Below are positions 24,668 through 32,559 of a stretch of 64,000 bases of DNA, piece after piece. Made by a program: the position numbers and the translations under genes. The stretch covers positions 3,658,001 through 3,722,000 of the forward strand of contig OZ001190.1 of assembly GCA_963921355.3 (NCBI GenBank), in the 5' to 3' direction. Source of the DNA: CAWUEZ02 sp963921355 (GTDB lineage Bacteria > Pseudomonadota > Alphaproteobacteria > Thalassobaculales > Thalassobaculaceae). The notes beneath the pieces are model-generated. The model saw only the letters and a list, made by a program, of their open reading frames with translations. It ran no database searches and was not told the origin of the DNA. The stretch's first letter is position 1. Every line of letters starts with the position of its first letter.

Positions 24668-25767
24668 AAAGACAAGACCGGCGCGCCGAACTGCGCTTCG
24701 TCGGGCACCACGCCGAGACCCGGGCCGGTCGGCAGGTCGATATGCCCGCTCTCGATCCGGATGCCGTTCTCGCTGTCGTAGTTGCCCTCGACATAGGGGG
24801 CGGCCAGCCACACCCCTTCCAGCAGCGCCGGTTTGACCGTGGCGGCGATCTGGGCGCAGGCGGCCGAGACGATGTCGCCGCCCCAGGCGTCGTCGCAGGT
24901 GTGCGGCAGGTTGCGGGCTTCGCAGAGGTCGCGAAGCGCGGCCATGCGCTGCAGCCCGCCGATGCGCGAGACCTTCATGCCGAACCCGTCGACCAGGCCG
25001 GTGCCGGCGGCGGTGATGACCGTGTTCAGGTCGACGCTGCTCTCATCCAGGTACAGGGCGTGGCCGAGCTGCGGGCGGATCCTGGCGTGGTCCTCGAGCG
25101 TGTTGCAAGGCTGTTCCATGACGAACGGGATGTCCGGGCATTCCCGGCTGACCCTGAGCGCGTCGCCGGTGGTCCAGCCCCGGTTGCTGTCGACCGCGAG
25201 CCGCATGCCGGAACCCTTCAGCACCTCCCAGACTTTGCGGATGGTCTCAATGTCGATCTCGACCGGCCGGCCGCTGACCTTAATTTGCAGGCGCGGATAG
25301 CCCTCGTCCCGCTTCGCCGCCGCCAGCAGGGCGGTCTCGTCCGGCGGGCCGACCCCGGTGGCGTAGTAGGACGGCACCCGGTCGCGCAACGCCCCACCCA
25401 GCAGGGTCGCCGCAGGCACGCCGAGCCGCTTGCCGAGCAGGTCGAACACCGCGATGTCGACCGCCGCCTTGGCGTAATTGTGTCCGGTGAGCGTCGCCGC
25501 CATTTGCCGGTGCACCGCCAGCGGTGTCGCTTCGGTCCCGACCAGGGCCGGCGCGATCACCTCGAGTGCGGCCAGGGCGCCGCCGGCATGGGCCTCGGCA
25601 TAGGTCGGGCCGACCGGACAGGTCTCGCCCCAGCCGACGGTGCCGTCGGCGCCGACCAGCTTCACCAGGGTCGTGGTCAGCGACCAGACCTCGGCATTGG
25701 CCATGGTGTAGGGCCCGTTCTTCACCGGCAGCTCGTGCCGGTAGAGATGCACCTCCGCGATCCGCAT
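24664..25767 (-). CDS. Enolase-superfamily epimerase, HpbD-like
   Basis: The 367-aa enzyme is of the muconate-lactonizing subgroup. Two acid/base lysines lie at K163 (LQIKVSG) and K265 (GMKVSRIGG). The metal ligands are D193 (AVDSN), E218 (MEQP) and D241 (YLDES). Residues such as DLPVK/ELPVK-GPYT, GWGETCPVGPTYA, GHNYAKAA and the DDAWGGDI loop closely resemble, from memory, the 4-hydroxyproline betaine 2-epimerase HpbD. ATG 25767 is chosen because the family begins MRIAEVHLY. It lies convergent to the betaine-type operon. It likely interconverts L- and D-forms of a proline betaine. Confidence 0.8.
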   Translation of the reverse strand: MRIAEVHLYRHELPVKNGPYTMANAEVWSLTTTLVKLVGADGTVGWGETCPVGPTYAEAHAGGALAALEVIAPALVGTEATPLAVHRQMAATLTGHNYAKAAVDIAVFDLLGKRLGVPAATLLGGALRDRVPSYYATGVGPPDETALLAAAKRDEGYPRLQIKVSGRPVEIDIETIRKVWEVLKGSGMRLAVDSNRGWTTGDALRVSRECPDIPFVMEQPCNTLEDHARIRPQLGHALYLDESSVDLNTVITAAGTGLVDGFGMKVSRIGGLQRMAALRDLCEARNLPHTCDDAWGGDIVSAACAQIAATVKPALLEGVWLAAPYVEGNYDSENGIRIESGHIDLPTGPGLGVVPDEAQFGAPVLSF

Positions 25768-25874
25768 GCCCGCCGCCCCCGAACGCTGCAACGGGATGAT
25801 GCTAGGAGCTAAGCGGTTGGCTGCGCGCCGAAAAACGACACCGACGGGTGTGCGAAGTCTGAAATAGAAGAGAG

Positions 25875-25951
25875 TGGCGCGCCCAGCAGGACTCGAACCT
25901 GCAACCGTCCGCTTAGAAGGCGGATGCTCTATCCAGTTGAGCTATGGGCGC
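25875..25951 (-). tRNA. tRNA-Arg (anticodon TCT)
   Basis: The minus strand folds as a cloverleaf: acceptor GCGCCCA/TGGGCGC, D arm GCTC...GAGC, anticodon stem TCCGC/GCGGA with loop CTTCTAA, and T arm GCAGG TTCGAGT CCTGC. The 3' CCA is encoded. The anticodon TCT reads AGA/AGG arginine codons. Confidence 0.96.
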
Positions 25952-25992
25952 CCCAAGCCTTCACCCGATACAGCGGCAGACCCGAAGGCTGT

Positions 25993-26298
25993 TCAGTGGG
26001 TCCAGTTGCCGCGGCGGTTGAAGGCGAAATTGTCGGCATAGGCTTTCGGCACCGGCTTGCGCTCGCGCGGTTCCTGCACCGTGAAGGCGAAGCCGTGCTT
26101 GCGGGCGAAGGCGATCGCCTCGTCCTTGGTGTCGAAGGGAATGCGGACCTGGTTGGTGGTGTCGCCGGCCGACACCCAGCCCATCAGCGGCTCCGGTACG
26201 CGCCGGCTCTCGGCCCGGTATTCCAGCATCCAGTCCTTGGTCTTGGCCCGGCCCGACTGCATCGCCGTCTTCGCCGGCTTGAAGATCCGCACCATCAT
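25993..26298 (-). CDS. NDUFS4-like complex I accessory subunit
   Basis: The 101-aa soluble protein matches the 'ETC complex I subunit conserved region' family: VRIFKPAKTAMQSGRAKT, DWMLEYRAES, GDTTNQVRIPFDTKDEAIAFA, ending AYADNFAFNRRGNWTH. It is the bacterial counterpart of mitochondrial NDUFS4 (18 kDa), found in alphaproteobacterial NADH:quinone oxidoreductase at the peripheral arm. It is often encoded away from the nuo operon, as here, where it sits between two tRNA genes. The start ATG 26298 follows an AAGGTGG-like site. Confidence 0.9.
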   Translation of the reverse strand: MMVRIFKPAKTAMQSGRAKTKDWMLEYRAESRRVPEPLMGWVSAGDTTNQVRIPFDTKDEAIAFARKHGFAFTVQEPRERKPVPKAYADNFAFNRRGNWTH

Positions 26299-26369
26299 CG
26301 CCCGCCACCTTCTCCTGGACGCCGTTCAATCGGCCACCACTTCACCGGCCGTCACTATACCATCCGAGT

Positions 26370-26446
26370 TGGTCGGGGTGGACGGATTCGAACCGCCGAC
26401 CCTCTGCTCCCAAAGCAGATGCGCTACCAGGCTGCGCTACACCCCG
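26370..26446 (-). tRNA. tRNA-Pro (anticodon TGG)
   Basis: The minus strand reads CGGGGTG...CACCCCG as acceptor stem, with anticodon loop TTTGGGA (anticodon TGG) on the stem TCTGC/GCAGA, and T arm GGCGG TTCGAAT CCGTC. The 3' CCA is encoded. It reads CCN proline codons. Confidence 0.96.
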
Positions 26447-26568
26447 AGACCGGTCGGATACCGCGCAAAGCCTTATCCTCAAGGGCGTTGCGGAGCAAGT
26501 GATCTTGTCGCCGCAGCCGGCGCGTGGTCAGGTGCGCCGTCCCTCCCCCTTTGCCCCGCGAGGCCCCG

Positions 26569-27234
26569 ATGTCGAAACGCTGGCTGGCCCTGGACGATCC
26601 GCTCTACGACTACATGCTGGAGACCGGCGGGCGCGAGCCGGAGGTCGCGGCGCGGCTACGGGCCGCCACCAAGGATCTGCCGTCGGCGGGCATGCAGATC
26701 TCGCCGGACCAGGGCAATTTCATGGCCCTGCTGGTCGAGCTGCTGGACGTGCGCCGGGCGGTCGAGGTCGGCACCTTCACCGGTTACTCCGCGCTGCGCG
26801 TAGCGCTGGCAATGCCGGATGACGGGCGGCTGACCTGCTGTGACGTCAGTGACGACTACACCCGCGTCGGCCGGCCGTTCTGGGAAGAGGCGGGAATCGC
26901 CCACAAGATCGACCTGCGCCTGGCGCCGGCGACCGAAACCCTGGCCGCCATGATCGAGGGCGGAGCAGCCGGTACGGTCGACCTAATGTTCATCGACGCC
27001 GACAAGGCGAACTACGACGCCTATTACGAGGCCGCCCTCACCCTGCTGCGCCCCGGCGGGGCGGTGCTGATCGACAACGTGCTGTGGTCGAGGGCGGTGA
27101 TCGACCCGAGCGATACCAGCGAGGACACCGAGGCGATCCGCGCCCTGAACGCCAAGATCCACGACGACAAGCGGGTCAGCACGGCCATGTCGGCGATCGG
27201 CGACGGGCTGACGATCGCGATGAAGCGGCGATAA
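26569..27234 (+). CDS. SAM-dependent O-methyltransferase (class I)
   Basis: This 221-aa protein is of the catechol/caffeoyl-CoA O-methyltransferase family. Motif I is VEVGTFTGYSALRVALAM, the metal-binding Asp region is DLMFIDADKANYDAYYE, and the post-motif is LRPGGAVLIDNVLW. The acceptor is unknown. GAGG lies 5 nt before the ATG at 26569; an upstream in-frame start is not supported. It stands alone and is convergent with the DUF192 gene. Confidence 0.9.
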   Translation: MSKRWLALDDPLYDYMLETGGREPEVAARLRAATKDLPSAGMQISPDQGNFMALLVELLDVRRAVEVGTFTGYSALRVALAMPDDGRLTCCDVSDDYTRVGRPFWEEAGIAHKIDLRLAPATETLAAMIEGGAAGTVDLMFIDADKANYDAYYEAALTLLRPGGAVLIDNVLWSRAVIDPSDTSEDTEAIRALNAKIHDDKRVSTAMSAIGDGLTIAMKRR

Positions 27235-27243
27235 GCAGGACCT

Positions 27244-27690
27244 CTAGGGAATCGCCGGGCTGTCGATCCGGTCGCCGACGGCGAGGCCGAGCCGGTCGAC
27301 GGTGCCGCCGATCACCTCCAGCACGTAGCGCACCCGCTTGCGCGAGACGATGGTCTCCTCGGAATACGGCACCGCGCGTTCGTGGATGCTGCTGACCGTG
27401 CCGTCCTGGCCAATGAACAGCATGTCGAGCGGCAGCGGCGTATTGCGCATCCACATGGCGATACGCTGGCGGCGCGGAAAGACGAACAGCATGCCGTGGT
27501 CGTCCGCCAGCGCTTCGCGGAACATCAGGCCGCGGCCGCGCGCCTCAGCATTGTCGGCGACCTCGACGGCGAATTCGTGGCTTCGGCCGTCGGCGGTGAC
27601 GATGGTCAGCGGCACCCGGTCGACCGCATCGGCCGTGCCGGCCAGGAACAGCACCGGCAGCAGCGCCAGAAGGAGCAGAAACCTCTTCAT
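27244..27690 (-). CDS. DUF192 family secreted protein
   Basis: The 148-aa protein has a signal peptide (MKRFLLLLALLPVLFLAGTADA) and a DUF192 domain: EARGRGLMFREALADDHGMLFVFP, MWMRNTPLPLDMLFI and GTVDRLGLAVGD. Function is not established; homologues are exported and often neighbour unrelated genes. The start overlaps the stop of the deacetylase gene by 4 nt, so the two are cotranslated. A role tied to the deacetylase is not obvious. Confidence 0.85.
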   Translation of the reverse strand: MKRFLLLLALLPVLFLAGTADAVDRVPLTIVTADGRSHEFAVEVADNAEARGRGLMFREALADDHGMLFVFPRRQRIAMWMRNTPLPLDMLFIGQDGTVSSIHERAVPYSEETIVSRKRVRYVLEVIGGTVDRLGLAVGDRIDSPAIP

Positions 27691-28919
27691 GGCGCCAGCA
27701 CCGCCCGGGCGATGGCGTGGATCTCCTCGCGCACCGGACCCGGGTTCGGCGTGTCGGCGAGCGTGGTGAACCAGTGCTCCGGCGGGTTGCGGCCCTTGCT
27801 GTGGTTCCAGGTCAGCGCCCGCAGCACGTCTTCCGACGCGCCCTCGAGCGCCACGTCCGGGTCGATGCCGTTCAGGGTGGCCCAGATCCCGGTCCAGGCC
27901 CGGGCCACCGACCACGGGTTATAGCCCCCGCCGCCCAGGACCAGCACCCGCGGCACGGCATGCATCGGCGCGTCGATCGCCGACCACAGCCCGCGGTACG
28001 AAAGCTCGAGCCGCGCCTGCGGGTCATCGGCCAACCCGTCAGCCCCGCTCTGGATCACCAGCGCGTCCGGGAAGAACCGCTCGATCAGCGGCAGCACCGC
28101 GCGCTCCACCAGCACCGCCAGTTCACTGTCGTTCAGGCCACGGGGTACGGGCAGGTTGCGGGCATTCCCGCCGGCGCGGTCACGCAGCACCCCGGTGCGC
28201 GGCCAGCGGTCGGCCTCGTGGATCGAGATGGTCAGCACCCGGTCGTCGTCGTGGAAGGCATCCTGCACCCCGTCGCCGTGATGGGCGTCCAGGTCGACAT
28301 AGACCACGCGTTCCAGCCCGTGATCGAGCATCGCCAGGATCGCCAGCACCGGGTCGTTGAAGAAGCAGAACCCCCAGGCCATGGCACGGCGGCCGTGATG
28401 GGTGCCGCCGGCGAGCGAATGGATGATCTCGCGCTCGACCCCGGCCAGCAGGCTACCCGCCAGGATCGACGCGCCCGAGGACGAGGCCGGCCGGCTGAAA
28501 ATCTCGGCGAAGACCGGGTTGCCGTTGCGGCCGATGTTGAATCGGTCGCGCACCGGCTCGTCGACATGGCGGGTGCGCTCAGCCTCTACCACGGCGGCGA
28601 CGTAGTCGGGCTCGTGGAAGCGGGCGAGCTGGTCCGGGGTGGCACGGCGGCTCTCGACATAGCGGGCGTCGTCGAGCCAGCCGAGCGATCGCGCCAGGTC
28701 GACCACCGGCGTCACCCGCTGGATCGAGAGCGGATGGCGCTGGCCGTAGACCGAATGGCGGTAGATCTCGTTGGCGATCAGGATCGGGCGCGCCGGAAAG
28801 CTCGGCGGCGCCGGCACCAGCGACGGCCGGGTCCAGGACGGGTCGCGGCGCGCGGTCACCGCCGGCTCCACCGGCTGGCCGATCGGGATCGGGGCGTCGT
28901 CGAGTTCACTCAAAACCAT
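27687..28919 (-). CDS. Histone deacetylase family protein
   Basis: The 410-aa arginase/deacetylase-fold zinc enzyme has SLAGGTHHGRRAMAWGFCFFNDP (the active-site His pair and Cys-Phe-Phe-Asn), VVYVDLDAHHGDGVQDAF (Zn ligands) and GADGLADDP (third Zn Asp). Bacterial members deacetylate acetylpolyamines or proteins. The first about 60 residues before ILIANEIYRHSVYG are proline-rich and variable, so the exact start is uncertain; ATG 28919 is used. It is divergent from the TPP-riboswitch gene. Confidence 0.88.
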   Translation of the reverse strand: MVLSELDDAPIPIGQPVEPAVTARRDPSWTRPSLVPAPPSFPARPILIANEIYRHSVYGQRHPLSIQRVTPVVDLARSLGWLDDARYVESRRATPDQLARFHEPDYVAAVVEAERTRHVDEPVRDRFNIGRNGNPVFAEIFSRPASSSGASILAGSLLAGVEREIIHSLAGGTHHGRRAMAWGFCFFNDPVLAILAMLDHGLERVVYVDLDAHHGDGVQDAFHDDDRVLTISIHEADRWPRTGVLRDRAGGNARNLPVPRGLNDSELAVLVERAVLPLIERFFPDALVIQSGADGLADDPQARLELSYRGLWSAIDAPMHAVPRVLVLGGGGYNPWSVARAWTGIWATLNGIDPDVALEGASEDVLRALTWNHSKGRNPPEHWFTTLADTPNPGPVREEIHAIARAVLAP

Positions 28920-28985
28920 GGCCGCAATCTGGCGGTGCGACGGTGGATTGCCAAGCCCAACGCTGTCGGCCAAAGTGTCGCCGCC

Positions 28986-29073
28986 ACTTCGGGGGAGCCG
29001 CAACGCGCGGCTGAGAGGTCCGGATGTCCGGACGACCCCAGGAACCTGATCCGGTTAGGACCGGCGGAGGGAG
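28986..29073 (+). promoter_or_regulatory. TPP riboswitch (THI element)
   Basis: The THI-box core is unmistakable: GGGGAGCC, then GGCTGAGAGG and GACCCCAGGAACCTGATCCGG, then TTAGGACCGGCGGAGGGA. GGAGGGAG, the ribosome-binding site of the next gene, is in the 3' strand of the P1 region. Thiamine pyrophosphate binding should therefore block translation of thiX. Confidence 0.95.
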
Positions 29074-29078
29074 TAAGG

Positions 29079-29888
29079 ATGGCGCGTTCGCGCACCGGCG
29101 CTGTCAGCGTTTCATCGAATTCTCAGGAAGGCACCCGTCTCGGCGCGTTCCGGCCGCTGGTCGTCGCCGCCGGCCTGGTCGCCGTCTGGCAGGCCATCGT
29201 CTGGCTGACGGCGGTGCCGGTGTTCATCCTGCCGGGGCCGGCGGTGGTCGCCCAAGCCTGGGTCGAGAAGGCTCCGCTGATCCTGCACAACGCCGGCATC
29301 ACGGCGGCGGAGATCCTGCTGGGCCTCGTGATCGGCACCGCGATCGGCCTCGGCACGGCGGTGCTGCTGGCGGAATGGCGGCATCTGCGGCCCTGGCTGC
29401 TGCCGGTGCTGGTGATCAGCCAGGCGATCCCGGTGTTCGCGCTGGCGCCGATCCTGGTGCTCTGGCTCGGCTACGGCATGGCCAGCAAGGTAGCGATGGC
29501 CGCGCTGATCATCTTCTTTCCGGTCACCGCCGCCCTTTATGACGGCCTGCGCCGGGTCGACCCGCTCTGGGTCGATGCCGCCCGCGCCATGGGAGCATCG
29601 GGCTTCCGGCTGTTCCGCCGGGTGCGCCTGCCGGCCGCCCTGCCCGCTTTCGCCTCGGGCCTGCGCGTCGCCACCGCCGTCGCCCCGATCGGCGCGGTGG
29701 TCGGCGAGTGGGTCGGCTCGTCCGCCGGGCTCGGCTACCTGATGCTGCACGCCAACGCCCGGCTGCAGACCGACCGGATGTTCGCGGCCCTGCTGACCCT
29801 CGCGGTCCTGGCCGTCGCCCTCTACACCGCCATCGACCTCATCCTGCGCCGGGCCGTCGCCTGGCAGCCGGGCGAGAGCCTGGCCTGA
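29079..29888 (+). CDS. thiX: Thiamine-precursor ABC transporter permease (ThiX-like)
   Basis: The 269-aa inner-membrane permease of the SsuC/TauC type has six hydrophobic segments and the EAA loop around DAARAMGASGFRLFRRVRLP. It follows a TPP riboswitch by 5 bases, so it is regulated by thiamine status. Together with the following NMT1-type binding protein it forms the X/Y part of the ThiXYZ pyrimidine (HMP/formylaminopyrimidine) transporter. No ATPase gene (thiZ) lies in this window. Confidence 0.88.
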   Translation: MARSRTGAVSVSSNSQEGTRLGAFRPLVVAAGLVAVWQAIVWLTAVPVFILPGPAVVAQAWVEKAPLILHNAGITAAEILLGLVIGTAIGLGTAVLLAEWRHLRPWLLPVLVISQAIPVFALAPILVLWLGYGMASKVAMAALIIFFPVTAALYDGLRRVDPLWVDAARAMGASGFRLFRRVRLPAALPAFASGLRVATAVAPIGAVVGEWVGSSAGLGYLMLHANARLQTDRMFAALLTLAVLAVALYTAIDLILRRAVAWQPGESLA

Positions 29889-29935
29889 CGCAACCCGACT
29901 TTCGATATCGAAATCCCCCGCCTGGAGACCTTCGC

Positions 29936-30868
29936 ATGCGCCTGATTCTGCTGCTCGCCGCCGCCCTGCTGATCGCCAGCCCGGCCCGCGCCGCCGACAA
30001 GCTGACCGTCCTGCTCGACTGGTTCGTGAACCCCGACCACGGCCCGCTCTACGTCGCCGAGTCGATCGGTGCCTTCGAGGCCGAGGGCCTGGAGGTCGAG
30101 TTCATCGCCCCGGCCGACCCAAACGACCCGCCGAAGCTGGTGGCGGCCAAGAAGGCCGATATCGCGATCTCCTACCAGCCGCAGCTGCACCTGCAGGTCG
30201 CCGAGGGCCTGCCGCTGGTGCGTTTCGGCACCCTGGTGGCCACCCCGCTGAACACCCTGGTGGTGCTGGAGGACGGGCCGATCACGAAGATCGAAGACCT
30301 GAAGGGCCGCAAGGTCGGGTTCTCGGTCGGCGGGTTCGAGGACGCGCTCTTGGGTGCGATGCTGGCCCGCGCCGGCCTCAGCCTCGACGACATCGAGCTG
30401 ATCAACGTGAACTTCTCGCTGTCGCCGTCGCTGATCTCCGGTCAGGTCGACGCGGTGATCGGCGCGTTCCGGAACTTCGAGCTCAACCAGATGGACATCG
30501 TCGAACGGCCCGGCCGAGCGTTCTACGTCGAGGAGCACGGCGTGCCGCCCTATGACGAGCTGATCTACGTCGCCCACCGCGACCGGCTCGACGACGACAA
30601 GCTGGTCCGTTTCCTGCGCGCCGTCGAGGCCGGCACCCAGTACCTGATCAACCACCCCGAGGACTCCTGGCTGCGCTTCCTCGAAGGCCAGAAGGACCTG
30701 GACGACGAGCTGAACCGCCGGGCGTGGCGGGACACCCTGCCCCGCTTCGCCCTGCGGCCCGCCGCTATGGATACCGGCCGCTACGAACGGTTCGCCGCGT
30801 TCATGAAGGAGTCCGGGCTGATCGACAGCACGCCGCCGGTCGCCGACTATGCCGCCGAGCTCCGTTGA
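29936..30868 (+). CDS. thiY: Thiamine-precursor binding protein (ThiY/NMT1 type)
   Basis: The 310-aa periplasmic protein has a signal peptide (MRLILLLAAALLIASPARAA) and an NMT1 domain: LTVLLDWFVNPDHGPLYVAES, GLEVEFIAPADPNDPPKLVAAKKADIA and NFELNQMDIVE. Known members bind N-formyl-4-amino-5-aminomethyl-2-methylpyrimidine or HMP. It is 47 nt after thiX and shares its riboswitch. Three copies of a 14-bp direct repeat lie just after its stop codon. Confidence 0.9.
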   Translation: MRLILLLAAALLIASPARAADKLTVLLDWFVNPDHGPLYVAESIGAFEAEGLEVEFIAPADPNDPPKLVAAKKADIAISYQPQLHLQVAEGLPLVRFGTLVATPLNTLVVLEDGPITKIEDLKGRKVGFSVGGFEDALLGAMLARAGLSLDDIELINVNFSLSPSLISGQVDAVIGAFRNFELNQMDIVERPGRAFYVEEHGVPPYDELIYVAHRDRLDDDKLVRFLRAVEAGTQYLINHPEDSWLRFLEGQKDLDDELNRRAWRDTLPRFALRPAAMDTGRYERFAAFMKESGLIDSTPPVADYAAELR

Positions 30869-30875
30869 GCCGCGG

Positions 30876-30917
30876 GGCGCTGATCGCAGGGCGCCGATCA
30901 CACGACGCTGATCACAC
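30876..30917. repeat. Three tandem 14-bp repeats after thiY
   Basis: GGCGCTGATCGCAG, GGCGCCGATCACAC and GACGCTGATCACAC are three imperfect direct repeats of 14 bp. The third overlaps the end of the higA frame, where the last residues (VAPRAAV) are encoded. Confidence 0.7.
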
Positions 30918-31259
30918 GGCGGCCCGCGGCGCCACCGTCTGCATGATCTCCGCGCCCCGCTCCCGCCGGGCGCGGTCGAGATCGTATCGGCCCTGCAGGT
31001 TAAGCCAGAACTCCGCGGTGGTACCGAAGAAACGGGAGAGACGCAGAGCCGTGTCGGCGGTAATGGCGCGCTCGCCGTGGAGGATCGCCGTGACCCGGTT
31101 CTTGGGCACGGCGATCGACTTGGCCAGCCGATAGGCCGTGACGTTCAGAGGCTCCAGGAACTCCTGGCGCAGGATCGCGCCCGGATGCTCAAGCGGGATT
31201 TCCGCGCCTGTCGTGATGTCGCTCAGATCCATCGCATCCGTCGCCCTCAGGGACACCAT
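30912..31259 (-). CDS. higA: HigA family antitoxin
   Basis: The protein of up to 115 aa has the HigA/XRE pattern HPGAILRQEFLEPLNVTAYRL, SIAVPKNRVTAILHGERAITADTALRLSRFF and GTTAEFWLNLQ. It neutralises HigB and represses the operon. GGAGG lies 2 nt before ATG 31259; a second ATG at 31232 (MDLSDITTG) is an alternative start. The toxin gene precedes it by 8 nt, as in all higBA pairs. Confidence 0.92.
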   Translation of the reverse strand: MVSLRATDAMDLSDITTGAEIPLEHPGAILRQEFLEPLNVTAYRLAKSIAVPKNRVTAILHGERAITADTALRLSRFFGTTAEFWLNLQGRYDLDRARRERGAEIMQTVAPRAAV

Positions 31260-31267
31260 CGCCTCCG

Positions 31268-31549
31268 TCAGTGATAATCGACCAGTTCGACGTCATCGGC
31301 CCTGCCCTCCCACCAGGAGAAGCAGATCCGCCATTGGCCGCTGCCCCGAACGCTGAACCGTCCCACCCGGTCACCGCTCAGCTTCTCCAGGCGGTTTCCC
31401 GGCGGTGTCCGAAGATCAACTAGATCCACCGCCGCGTCGATCATCAGGAGCTTGCGACGGGCCCGACGCTGAAGGGCCGCGTCCATATTCTTGACGGCGC
31501 GGCCCTCGAAGATCGCTTTGGTCCTGCGGTCCCGGAACGTCCGGATCAT
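31268..31549 (-). CDS. higB: HigB/RelE-like mRNA endonuclease toxin
   Basis: The 93-aa protein matches HigB: MIRTFRDRRTKAIFEGRAVK, the middle LQRRARRKLLMIDAA, and GNRLEKLSGDRVGRFSVRGSGQWRICFSW. The C-terminal strand carries the Arg and aromatic residues of RelE-fold nucleases. It is the first gene of the higBA operon. No clear Shine-Dalgarno precedes the ATG at 31549. Confidence 0.92.
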   Translation of the reverse strand: MIRTFRDRRTKAIFEGRAVKNMDAALQRRARRKLLMIDAAVDLVDLRTPPGNRLEKLSGDRVGRFSVRGSGQWRICFSWWEGRADDVELVDYH

Positions 31550-31564
31550 GATGGTTATACGACT

Positions 31565-31579
31565 CGTAACTAAGTTACG
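31565..31579. promoter_or_regulatory. Operator-like palindrome upstream of higBA
   Basis: CGTAAC-TAA-GTTACG is a perfect 6+6 inverted repeat starting 15 bp before the higB ATG. A further CGTAAC lies nearby at about 31584. The position fits a HigA operator at the promoter (autoregulation). Confidence 0.65.
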
Positions 31580-31651
31580 TCCAGCGTAACCATCACTCTT
31601 TCTTCAATATGGAACCTCCAGACGCTGGTTTGGACCGCAGTCGGCGACCTG

Positions 31652-32530
31652 CTACGCCACTTCCTTCCGCTCCGCTGACGGCCGCGGGACCAGCCGGCTG
31701 GCCTCGATGTGGCGGGCATAGGCGGTGAGTGCCGTCCTGAACACCGGGCCCGGTTGCAACTCGCGGTCTTCCCAGCCGGTGACGGTCTGCACCTTGCCGG
31801 CATTGCCGGTCATGAAGATCTCATCCGCCGCGTCCAGGTCGGTCACCGTGACCGTGCGTTCGACCACCTCGATACCCGCGGCGCGCAACATGCCGGCGAC
31901 CCGATTCTTGGTGATGCCGTTCAGGAAAGTGCCGTTCGGCGTCGGCGTGATGGCCACACCGTCCTTAACCAGCCACAGGTTGGCGTAGCTGAACTCGGCG
32001 ACGTTGCCGTCGTGGTCGAGCACGACCGCCAGGTCGAAGCCCCGTCCCATGGCCTCGCGCCGGGCGCGCTGGGAGTTCGGATACAGACAGCAGGCCTTGC
32101 TGTCGGTCGGCGCCTGATCCGGCGAGGGCCGGCGGAACGGCGACAGAGTGGCCCGACCCGCATTCGGGTCCGGCATCGGCATGTCGAAGATCGCCAGGGT
32201 AAACACGGTCTCGCCGGTCTCCGGCAGGATGGTGCCGCCGCGGCACAGGGACATCGGCCGCACGTAGTAGTCGCGGTCGGCAGGCAGCCTGGCGATCCCC
32301 TGCTGACAGAGGTCCAGGACCTCCTCCGCATTCAGGGTCGGTGACAGGCCCAGGGCCTCGGCCGAGCTGACCAGCCGGGCGCAATGGCGGTCGAGATCGG
32401 GGGCACAGCCGCCGATCGCCCGGGCACCGTCAAACACGGAACTGCCGGACCACAGACCAAGATCCGTCGCCGCGGCCACCAGTGGCGGTTCGTTACGCCA
32501 GCCACCGTCATGAAAGTACACTCCTTTCAT
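31652..32530 (-). CDS. Class IV PLP aminotransferase (IlvE-like)
   Basis: The 292-aa class IV aminotransferase has a fold-type IV pattern: GSSVFDGARA near residue 32, a region with the PLP lysine in DSKACCLYPNSQRAR, EFSYANLWLV and NGITKNRVAGML, then DEIFMTGNAGKVQTV. This is the branched-chain/D-amino-acid family. The usual Lys-SGNY neighbourhood is replaced by K-ACCLYP, so it is a divergent member. AGGAGG lies 7 nt before ATG 32530. A perfect 17-bp inverted repeat lies just upstream at 32560. Confidence 0.82.
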   Translation of the reverse strand: MKGVYFHDGGWRNEPPLVAAATDLGLWSGSSVFDGARAIGGCAPDLDRHCARLVSSAEALGLSPTLNAEEVLDLCQQGIARLPADRDYYVRPMSLCRGGTILPETGETVFTLAIFDMPMPDPNAGRATLSPFRRPSPDQAPTDSKACCLYPNSQRARREAMGRGFDLAVVLDHDGNVAEFSYANLWLVKDGVAITPTPNGTFLNGITKNRVAGMLRAAGIEVVERTVTVTDLDAADEIFMTGNAGKVQTVTGWEDRELQPGPVFRTALTAYARHIEASRLVPRPSAERKEVA

Positions 32531-32559
32531 CACGCATCCTCCTAGGGTTCGAAAATTAC

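Noticed and set aside
31570..31803. A 77-codon minus-strand frame between higB and the aminotransferase
   Set aside because: It overlaps the aminotransferase 3' end in another frame and the higB promoter region and shows no recognisable domain.
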